Positions 9,833 through 17,518 of a stretch of 56,426 nt of DNA are shown piece by piece; within the stretch, counting starts at the first letter, position 1; each line of letters begins with the position of its first letter. Position numbers and translations under genes: made by a program. The stretch comes from an uncultured Lachnospiraceae bacterium (GTDB taxonomy: Bacteria; Bacillota; Clostridia; Lachnospirales; Lachnospiraceae), in assembly GCA_902781215.1 (NCBI GenBank), contig CACZIO010000013.1, forward strand, positions 1-56,426, written 5' to 3'. The notes below the pieces were generated by a model. That model was not told the DNA's origin and ran no database searches. It saw only the letters and a list, made by a program, of their open reading frames with translations.

Positions 9833-9934
9833 ATGAAAGAGAAATACGAAAACGTGGAGATGGAAGTGATCGAGTTCGAAGGGGAGGATATAGTGAGGAC
9901 TTCTCCTCTTATAGAAGGCGAGGGAGAAGATTGA
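9833..9934 (+). CDS. 33-residue acidic peptide, candidate RiPP-type precursor
   Basis: The peptide begins MKEKYENVEMEVIEFEGEDI and ends VRTSPLIEGEGED. It has an excellent ribosome binding site (AGGAGG, about 9 bases before ATG) and a candidate promoter of its own. A short charged N-terminus with a hydrophobic/acidic alternation (VEMEVIEFE) could be a leader that docks into the PqqD-type protein at 9386, leaving a tail containing Thr-Ser-Pro; the Ser or Thr could be the target of the adjacent HPr-kinase-like protein. From memory, short clostridial peptides with K-Y-E-x-P-x-M-E-V-x-E-F-type starts occur beside such genes, but I cannot verify this here. No Cys, and no Gly positioned as in lasso cores (Gly1...Asp/Glu8-9) is convincing. 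It is too short to be certain, but the context is strong. Confidence 0.6.
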   Translation: MKEKYENVEMEVIEFEGEDIVRTSPLIEGEGED

Positions 9935-10080
9935 TGTAAGTACTGAAATAATACAAGATCCAGAGTTGTTTCTATTGGTTTAAATACGGGGAACGATTCT
10001 TTTATCATAATCAAATAAGATATTCTCTGTATTGCTCTGGTAATTGTCGGATTTTACAGACCTGAAAGGAAGGGAGACTC

Positions 10081-13000
10081 ATGAACGGAAAACGCTTGAT
10101 TGCCTGTGCAATGGCCGGATTACTGTCCTTGCAGACAGCTTTGTCCATGCCGGGAATATATGCTGTGGCGGCAGAACCAACGACGGAAGTGACTGACAGT
10201 ACAGTTCTCTCTTCCGAAGATACTTCTCAGACAGAAGAGGATACGACATCCTCTGATTCAGGAAATGAAGGAGTTGACAATTCGTCATCATCAGATGAAT
10301 ACGATGTGTCATCCGAAGGTGGAGAAGGTCAGTCGATAGAAGAGGACCAGGGTAATACCAGTAACGAAGATTTTATCGAGAACGACACCGATATGCCCGA
10401 TGTAGAGAACGGAGAGGGTGTAGATGCTGAGACGCAGGTGCAGCCTGATTCCGGGAACCAGCAGGATGAGGGAAATGCGATCCAGGAAGATAAAACCGTG
10501 ACGGAGCTTCCCGAAGATGGTTCCCAGTCCGAAGTTGTGACAGAGATCCCTGTGGAGCAGACGGTTGAAACGGAAGTCCCTGTAGACATAGCACCTGTCG
10601 AGATCACAGAAGAACTTCCCGCGGTCGGCTCCGATGATAATGATGCTCTTTTTGAAGAGTATGTAGACGGTCTGTTCCATGGAGGCGCAGCGAAGAATCG
10701 TGGCAAACTGAAAGCAAAGAGAGTCCGGCAGTTTGATGGAGCAGCGGGGCTTGTTTATGATACGATTCAGGCTGGAGCCAAACAGATCGCAGTAGGAGAA
10801 AGAGCTTCTACGAAATTTGTTTTCACCAGGGAAGACCTGGGCTATGCATCGACCGCATGGTCAGCCTCTGATCTTGGCGTTTCTGAAATTGTGACGGATG
10901 GCGCCATATCGGAAACTGCGCAAGATGCAGCACTTCAGAAATTCAGGGAGGATGTTAACATATCCGATATTATAGATGCTCTCCTGGCATCCAATCCATA
11001 TGACTTTTACTGGTATGATAAGACGGCGGGGACACCTTCCGGTTATTCTGTGGGCGCAGAGTGGGATGGGAGCGAATATAGGATTTATATCAATCAATAC
11101 TCTGTGAGCTTCCCTGTTGCGCAGGAGTACGCCAAATCTGCTTATGAGATTGACACAGCGAAGGTCTCCGCACCATTGACGGCTGCGGAAAATGCGCGGG
11201 CGATTATTAACGAAAATGCAGGAGTGGATGATATTGCAAAACTGACTGCTTATAAAGATATTATCTGCGACTGGGTGGATTATAATCACAGTGCTGCAGA
11301 TAATGAGAATACTCCTTACGGGAATCCATGGCAGCTGATTTGGGTCTTTGATGGAAATCGTGATACAACCGTGGTCTGCGAGGGATATTCAAAGGCATTT
11401 CAATATCTGTGTGATGAATCGACCTTCACAGATTCAAAAATTTCCTGCCGAACCGTCACTGGTAACATGGCGGGAGGTACGGGGGCCGGGGGCCATATGT
11501 GGAACCTGGTTACCCTGAACGACGGGAAAACCTATCTGGCAGATATCACGAACTGTGATGAAGGCTCTGTTGGTGCGCCGGATCTCCTGTTCCTGGCATC
11601 CTGCGCTTCAGGAAATGTAAGCGAAGGATACCGGTTTTTCTGTGATGAGACATCAATTGATTACATTTATGACAGTGATACCACATCCTTGTACTCCGAG
11701 GAAGAACTGACTGTCTCCGGGACGGCATACGATCCGGCGAGTATTCCGGAGGAGATTGCGTATTCTGGCGATTGTGGGGAAAATGCGGTCTGGAGCCTCG
11801 AGGAAGGCGTCTTGACAATCTCGGGCTCTGGGACGATGACGGACTTCGATAGCCTTGATTCGGTCCCCTGGAGAAAATCCCTTGATGAGATTAATAAGGT
11901 CGTCATTGAGGATGGTGTGACTTCAATCGGTAGCTTTGCATTTGCAGGCTGTACGGCACTGACCAGTGTGACGATTCCGGTGAGTGTCGGAACGATTGGT
12001 GCTTCCGCCTTTGAGAATACGAGCCAGGAGAAGGATATCTATTATGCTTCTTCTCTTTCGGCGTGGAATCAAATCTCTTTAAACGAAACGGGAAATGACA
12101 GCCTGAGCAGTGCTGCCATGCATTATGTAGTTCAAATCCATATTTCTGCCGATGCGAATACAACGGTGCGAGTGAGAGTCGGATCTGCAGATGCTGTCGA
12201 GGAGGAATCGGATGAATCCCTTCTCTCAGACGGTGACTATGTGGACAGCGGGACGATTCTGACAGTCAGCAGGACGCCGGGAACCGGATATGAACTAATC
12301 GGTCAAGAGCAGGAGGAAATAACGGTTGGCGGTGATGATGTCGAGATAACAGCGTCATCGAAGATCCCCACATATACAGTGACGCTCCTTTACGAAAATG
12401 GAGAAGTACCGACCTACAGCGTATCTGATCTCACGGCTGTAGAGCGCGGTACTGCTATCACGGTGACAGCAGGTGCAGCCAAAGAAGGCTATGAGTTCGC
12501 CGGTTGGTATGAAACAAACGGAAAACTTCTGACAGCAGAGGATAGCTATACGATTTCTGTCTATACGGATGTTACCATCGAAGCCCGTTATCAGAAAACA
12601 AGTGGTTTGGTCCACTTTGTATCTAATGATCGAGTAATCAAATCTGTGGCTTGTTCTTCTATCTCGGAGCAGGATTTCCCTGTGCCACCGACACCCATGT
12701 TTGGCTTTGCTTTTGCCGGTTGGGATCAAAATGTCGAGCAGATTAATGCCGGCTTGAGTGAAGGGAAGAACGTGACCGTAAAGGCGCTTTTTTCACCCGC
12801 GCCCAGTGCAGAAGGATTTGCTGTTTCAATTTATAACGGGGAGAAGGAGACTCCCGACATTCGTACATTCCGGGAAAGCAGTATTGTATCAATTAAGGCT
12901 GAAACCGTCTCCGGAAAGAATTTCTCCCATTGGCTTCTGGATGGAGAACTTTTGTCTTATAACACAACGGCTGCATTCAGGGCTACGAAGGCGTGCACAT

Positions 13001-16000
13001 TAAAGGCAGTATATTCCACTGAGGAAGTTCAGGCACAGGGGACAGCGGTCCTGAGAACAGCAATCTATAACAATGCGACCAGGAAGTTGGTTATTAATTC
13101 ATATCTGACGGCTCCGGATGGTGCGGTGATTCGTAAAGCCGGGCTGGTTGCAGCATCGGAACAGAGTGCAAAATATAATCCCTCTGATGAACTCACCAAT
13201 GCTAATGCCGACTATGTTAAATCTCTGGCTGCAGCAGAGGGTAAAGGCGGGGCTGTATCCTATACGTGGACAAAGACAAAGGTCAACCCTGGAGATGTGT
13301 GGTATGCGCGCGCATATCTTAGCTATGAATTGGATGGAAGTGTAGAGACTATCTATGGGGATCTTCGCGAGATACATGCAGGAGATGACTTTGATACTGC
13401 TGAGAAAGGTACCGCAGAGATCAAATCCTATGAGTATTTAGATGACATAAAGAAAGCAAAATTCGTCGCTTATCTGACAGTCCCGGATCAAGGCGTGATT
13501 GAGAAGTCCGGACTGGTGGCAGCATCAGCTGACACCTTTGATCCCGCAGCGGATATCCTGACATCATCCAATGCAGCATATGCCAAATCTCTTGCAACAG
13601 CTGTAGGCAAAACCGGTGCAGTCTCCTACACCTGGACGAAGACCAAAGTCGAGCCCGGCGACATCTGGTACGCTCGTGCCTGGCTGGTCTATAAGGATGC
13701 GGATGGAAAGGAGCATACCGTATACGGGCCTCTGGAGACCCTGGATACCTCCGGTTTCATAAAGACATATGAAGCGCCGACTTCGGTCAGCCTGAATAAT
13801 CAGGGCATTGTCTCAATGCAGATCAGCGAGACCCAGCCCCACACAGTCATGCTGGGCCTTTACCGGCAGGCTGCGGCTGCGTCCGGAACGATGTCGACCA
13901 TGTCCGTGAAGGGCGCCAGTCTGCGCAATGCCCCCGCGGCGGATGCTGACGAGCTGGTCGCGGTTGTTCCTGCGCGAATCAACGGGGAGACGGAGTATTC
14001 GGTCAATGTCAGCAACCTGATCAGTGAAGCAGGGACCTACTATGTGACCGCAAAGGCGGTTGGCTCGGCGGACGAGAAAAACGCCCGCGATATGACTGTC
14101 GGAACGGATTCAGCGGTGTCGTCGGATCCGGTTCCCTTCACACGTCCCGACCAGTCACTTGCAGTTCCTGCAAATGTCACCTGGGATTCGGAGACCTACG
14201 GCAGGGCCCGCTGGAGCGAAGTGCCTGAAGCAGATTCCTACCAGGTCATGCTCTACAGCGGAGATGACATTGTCGCCTCCCGGAATATCAACACGACATA
14301 TTTCAACTTCAGTTCCGGCTGGATCGATTACAACAACATCGCCTCGAAACAGTATACCTTCACCGTGACGGCCATGAGCGGCAATATCTCTGAGATTTCG
14401 AATTCGGCGCAGTCAGATCGCTCTGCTGTGCTCGGTGAGCTCCCCAGCCGGGATCCTGTCGCGATCGTCACACAGCCGGCGGATAAGTACGGCTCTCTTG
14501 GGAGGACAGTGACGGCGAGCCTCGCCGCCTCCGGCATCGGTCTGACCTATGACTGGTACGTGGACGGGGAGAAGATCACGGACGGAGCAGATGATGCGAC
14601 GGTTAAGCTGGACAGCAGCAAAGCCCGGACCATGTCTGTATACTGCACGGTGCACGATGCCTTTGGCAACAACGTGACTTCCGAGCAGGCCCAGGTCACG
14701 ATCGTGGACGACTCTCCCATACAGGGATTCATTCAGGTCCAGCCCTCGGATGTGATGACAGATCCGGATCTCCAGTACAAGGAGTTTCGCATTGTGACGG
14801 CTTCTCTGCAGTCCGGGTTCAGAGCGACCTATAAGTGGTACGTCGACTATGGCAGCGGCTATACCTTCAACGGCAGTACGTCTACAGAGACCCTGATCAA
14901 GGCGACACCGTCCAATAATGGTGCCAAGGTCAAGTGCCATGTGATCGTGACAGCTCCGACCGGCAGGGTCGTCTTTGATGAGGATTCCGCCGAAGCCGTT
15001 CTCCATGTCAACGAGAAGCCAATCGTGATCGAGCAGGATCTTGACGACGACTATTACAGGGAGACGGAGCGGTTTGTATATCTCTATGCCGTGGGTGAGA
15101 ACCTCACCTATCAGTGGTATTTTGACGGTGAGCCTGTCAGCGGCGCGACGACTTCTGTATTCGACCTGACCCGGGTGACAAATACATTTTCATCGGTAGC
15201 ATCCCGGCTTTGCTGCAGTGTCAGCAACGGAACCATCAGTGTGGATTCCAAATCGGCACGGATCCATAATGGAGGAAATCCTGCGACAGCTGTTACCATC
15301 AGGCAGATCGGCAGCCTGGATACAGAACACCTGGCTGTGGGTGACGTTGTGAACCTGCAGGCAGTACTTACGCCGGCCAAGAGTACATCCGAAGTCCGGT
15401 GGCAGTCCACCGACCCGTCGGTCGCGACGGTCAATAACGGGACCGTGACGATCCTTGGCCAGGGCTCTTCTCTGATCACGGCTTTCGCGAATAACAAGAG
15501 GGCTGAACTTCTGCTTACTGCGGACAGCTACAGGATCGAATTCGACCCGGCTGGAGGCGTTTTTGCAGATGGCGAAACAGCCAATCGTGTCGTCAGAGCG
15601 GTTCAGGACAGCGATGTGGAATTCCCCTCCGTCTTCAGGGAGGACAATACCTTCCTGGGATGGACCCTGGACGGCTCGACGGTGGTGAATTCTCTGAAGG
15701 CGACGGACAATCTCCAGCTGTACGCAAAGTGGGAGAAGAGCACGGAGCAGGAGGACGCGGAACTTGCGATCAAACAGGATCTCGCGGAAAAACAGTACGC
15801 AAGGATCGGCACTGACGCCCTCTTTGAAGTGGTGACCAACGGCGCCAAGGTTAAAAAGTACCAGTGGTATGTCATGGACCGTTCCGGCTCTGGCTGGACG
15901 AAGGTCAATACCGGTGTCACCAATGACGGGGCCCGGACCAGCCTGACCGTCCCTGCCTCTGCATCCAACAATGGTTATACCTACAAGGTGATCGTAACAC

Positions 16001-16776
16001 CATTCAAAGGACAGCCGGTGGAGAGCAGATCGTCTGTCCTGCTCACAGGCAGTACGGAAGCGGAACCCCAGGACAACATGAAGCTCTTCTTCACGTCCAA
16101 CCCTGTCGATGTGAAAACCTATCCGGGAGAGACGGCAGTCTTTTCCGTTGCCGTGAACGTCGAGGATGCGGCATTCACATGGCAGTACACTGTGCACGGC
16201 GGGGAAGAATGGGTGACACTGGACGGTGAAACGGGCAGTACCATGACCCTGGAAAATGTCCAGGAAGATATGAACGGCAGACTCTTCCGCTGTATCGCCA
16301 CGTATGACGGAGAAACCAGGATTTCCGGCACTGCGACACTGGATCTCAACGCAGCAAAGGTCAAGTCGGTTACGATCTCTGCTTTAAACGAATATATTTC
16401 CGTGGACATAAGCCATCCTACCGAAGAACAGATTGAGATAACCGGTTATGTAGATAAGGAGGAGGGCGAAGGTGACGATAAGTACTTGATCTATGAGTGG
16501 CAGGAAAGCTTTGATGGCGGCACAACCTGGGGACCGGCCGAAAACGCATCTTATGATGATCCTTCTGTTTTCAGACGGGATGTTCCTCCTGGACTCACAG
16601 CAGAGACCACCATCTTTACATACCGCCTGGTTGTAAACGGTGTGAAATCAAATACTGTAGACATCATGGTAACGCAATACAATTCTGAACCGGAGTGCTC
16701 GTGCGGGTGTGCTATGCCTGGATGCAGTTGCGGCCCTGATTGCCCGGTTTGCGGCAGTGGTGAGGAAATGCCCTGA
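10081..16776 (+). CDS. Giant secreted modular protein with transglutaminase-like domain
   Basis: This 2,231-residue protein starts after AAGGAAGGGAGACTC and opens with a signal peptide ending near AVAAE (about residue 33). Residues 35-200 are acidic and Ser/Glu-rich. Residues about 340-500 form a transglutaminase-like cysteine-protease fold with the triad in order: Cys in VVCEGYSKAF (about 432), His in GGHMWNLV (about 470), Asp in TYLADITN (about 484). Then a BspA LRR part (VVIEDGVTSIGSFAFAGC, about 610-660), Flg_new repeats (YEFAGWYETNGKLL), two copies of a 120-residue module (about 985-1100 and 1110-1225), an Fn3-like region, Ig-like domains (LTYDWYVDGEKI, LTYQWYFDGEPV), a Big_2 domain (VRWQSTDPSVATV), and a tail with six Cys (CSCGCAMPGCSCGPDCPVCG). 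No LPXTG signal. It lies inside the peptide-modification cluster. Codon use turns GC-richer from about 13600, suggesting a mosaic. Confidence 0.85.
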   Translation: MNGKRLIACAMAGLLSLQTALSMPGIYAVAAEPTTEVTDSTVLSSEDTSQTEEDTTSSDSGNEGVDNSSSSDEYDVSSEGGEGQSIEEDQGNTSNEDFIENDTDMPDVENGEGVDAETQVQPDSGNQQDEGNAIQEDKTVTELPEDGSQSEVVTEIPVEQTVETEVPVDIAPVEITEELPAVGSDDNDALFEEYVDGLFHGGAAKNRGKLKAKRVRQFDGAAGLVYDTIQAGAKQIAVGERASTKFVFTREDLGYASTAWSASDLGVSEIVTDGAISETAQDAALQKFREDVNISDIIDALLASNPYDFYWYDKTAGTPSGYSVGAEWDGSEYRIYINQYSVSFPVAQEYAKSAYEIDTAKVSAPLTAAENARAIINENAGVDDIAKLTAYKDIICDWVDYNHSAADNENTPYGNPWQLIWVFDGNRDTTVVCEGYSKAFQYLCDESTFTDSKISCRTVTGNMAGGTGAGGHMWNLVTLNDGKTYLADITNCDEGSVGAPDLLFLASCASGNVSEGYRFFCDETSIDYIYDSDTTSLYSEEELTVSGTAYDPASIPEEIAYSGDCGENAVWSLEEGVLTISGSGTMTDFDSLDSVPWRKSLDEINKVVIEDGVTSIGSFAFAGCTALTSVTIPVSVGTIGASAFENTSQEKDIYYASSLSAWNQISLNETGNDSLSSAAMHYVVQIHISADANTTVRVRVGSADAVEEESDESLLSDGDYVDSGTILTVSRTPGTGYELIGQEQEEITVGGDDVEITASSKIPTYTVTLLYENGEVPTYSVSDLTAVERGTAITVTAGAAKEGYEFAGWYETNGKLLTAEDSYTISVYTDVTIEARYQKTSGLVHFVSNDRVIKSVACSSISEQDFPVPPTPMFGFAFAGWDQNVEQINAGLSEGKNVTVKALFSPAPSAEGFAVSIYNGEKETPDIRTFRESSIVSIKAETVSGKNFSHWLLDGELLSYNTTAAFRATKACTLKAVYSTEEVQAQGTAVLRTAIYNNATRKLVINSYLTAPDGAVIRKAGLVAASEQSAKYNPSDELTNANADYVKSLAAAEGKGGAVSYTWTKTKVNPGDVWYARAYLSYELDGSVETIYGDLREIHAGDDFDTAEKGTAEIKSYEYLDDIKKAKFVAYLTVPDQGVIEKSGLVAASADTFDPAADILTSSNAAYAKSLATAVGKTGAVSYTWTKTKVEPGDIWYARAWLVYKDADGKEHTVYGPLETLDTSGFIKTYEAPTSVSLNNQGIVSMQISETQPHTVMLGLYRQAAAASGTMSTMSVKGASLRNAPAADADELVAVVPARINGETEYSVNVSNLISEAGTYYVTAKAVGSADEKNARDMTVGTDSAVSSDPVPFTRPDQSLAVPANVTWDSETYGRARWSEVPEADSYQVMLYSGDDIVASRNINTTYFNFSSGWIDYNNIASKQYTFTVTAMSGNISEISNSAQSDRSAVLGELPSRDPVAIVTQPADKYGSLGRTVTASLAASGIGLTYDWYVDGEKITDGADDATVKLDSSKARTMSVYCTVHDAFGNNVTSEQAQVTIVDDSPIQGFIQVQPSDVMTDPDLQYKEFRIVTASLQSGFRATYKWYVDYGSGYTFNGSTSTETLIKATPSNNGAKVKCHVIVTAPTGRVVFDEDSAEAVLHVNEKPIVIEQDLDDDYYRETERFVYLYAVGENLTYQWYFDGEPVSGATTSVFDLTRVTNTFSSVASRLCCSVSNGTISVDSKSARIHNGGNPATAVTIRQIGSLDTEHLAVGDVVNLQAVLTPAKSTSEVRWQSTDPSVATVNNGTVTILGQGSSLITAFANNKRAELLLTADSYRIEFDPAGGVFADGETANRVVRAVQDSDVEFPSVFREDNTFLGWTLDGSTVVNSLKATDNLQLYAKWEKSTEQEDAELAIKQDLAEKQYARIGTDALFEVVTNGAKVKKYQWYVMDRSGSGWTKVNTGVTNDGARTSLTVPASASNNGYTYKVIVTPFKGQPVESRSSVLLTGSTEAEPQDNMKLFFTSNPVDVKTYPGETAVFSVAVNVEDAAFTWQYTVHGGEEWVTLDGETGSTMTLENVQEDMNGRLFRCIATYDGETRISGTATLDLNAAKVKSVTISALNEYISVDISHPTEEQIEITGYVDKEEGEGDDKYLIYEWQESFDGGTTWGPAENASYDDPSVFRRDVPPGLTAETTIFTYRLVVNGVKSNTVDIMVTQYNSEPECSCGCAMPGCSCGPDCPVCGSGEEMP

Positions 16777-16794
16777 AAATCCGGGCACAGGTCA

Positions 16795-16914
16795 TGTATA
16801 ACCGTCAAGCGCGCTCAGAATCTGAGGGCGGATCAAGTGAAACAGCCAAGTGATTTCAGAACCCGGGACGGATTCTGTATAACAGTCATCCGCTCTCAGA
16901 ACCTGAGAGCGGAT
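16795..16914. repeat. Two 39-bp direct repeats, each a hairpin, 81 bp apart
   Basis: Copies at 16795-16833 and 16876-16914 share the frame TGTATAAC.GTCA..CGC followed by CTCAGAA.CTGAG.GCGGAT. The second folds perfectly (CCGCTCTCAG-AAC-CTGAGAGCGG); the first keeps most pairs. They fill the gap between the giant protein and the signal peptidase and have no T-tract. They may stabilise or attenuate read-through mRNA (inference). Confidence 0.65.
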
Positions 16915-16956
16915 GTTACGAAACAGTGATAACCGGGATTAGTGATTCATAGTGAC

Positions 16957-17391
16957 ATGAGCACCGGATTTGAAGACATCCTTTCCAGAGATGGAAAGCT
17001 GGTCTATCGAACAAAAGGCATAAGTATGGAGCCCATGCTCCGGCAGAACAGGGACCTGGTGATCATCCGGGTTCCTGATTGTCGTTTGAAAAAATACGAT
17101 GTGGCGCTGTACCGGCGGGGCGGAAGTTACATTCTCCACAGGGTCATCCGCGTGTGTGACGACCACTACCTGATCCGCGGGGACAACACCTACGCCCTGG
17201 AGACGGTGCCGGATACAGCCGTGATCGGCGTGCTGGACAGCTTTCACAGAAAAGGAAAACAATACAGAACCACAGACCGGAGCTATCAATGGTATATCCG
17301 GCTGTGGAACTTCATTTATCCTCTCCGGGCCTTTTGCTTTCGCGTCAGGAGGTTTGCGGGCAGGATTGCCCGGAAACTCCATCTTCTGTAG
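16957..17391 (+). CDS. S24/S26-type signal peptidase-like protein
   Basis: This 144-residue protein has the S26 blocks: YRTKGISMEPML (about 21-32) with the nucleophile Ser in G-x-S-M-E-P, then KKYDVALYRRGGSYILHRVI (about 46-65) where a His follows the strand, as in Ser-His (SipW/archaeal-type) rather than Ser-Lys enzymes, and YLIRGDNT (about 74-81). The C-terminus (WNFIYPLRAFCFRVRRFAGR) is amphipathic and basic. There is no N-terminal membrane anchor, unusual for a classic leader peptidase but common for short members encoded beside PqqD and ABC-exporter genes. Start: the first in-frame ATG is chosen; GTG at 16942 would add five residues, and neither has a strong ribosome binding site. It may cleave the small peptide or process the secreted proteins nearby (inference). 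Confidence 0.75.
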   Translation: MSTGFEDILSRDGKLVYRTKGISMEPMLRQNRDLVIIRVPDCRLKKYDVALYRRGGSYILHRVIRVCDDHYLIRGDNTYALETVPDTAVIGVLDSFHRKGKQYRTTDRSYQWYIRLWNFIYPLRAFCFRVRRFAGRIARKLHLL

Positions 17392-17518
17392 GAGCGTGAG
17401 TCCGGCTGCGGCGGGGACGCTCTGCGCCCCCGGAAGGACACTTGTCTCGACGAGGAGTGAAAGTGAAGTTTACGCGGAGCAGGAATCATGGTAATTGTGA
17501 TGGAAATCGGTACACCGG

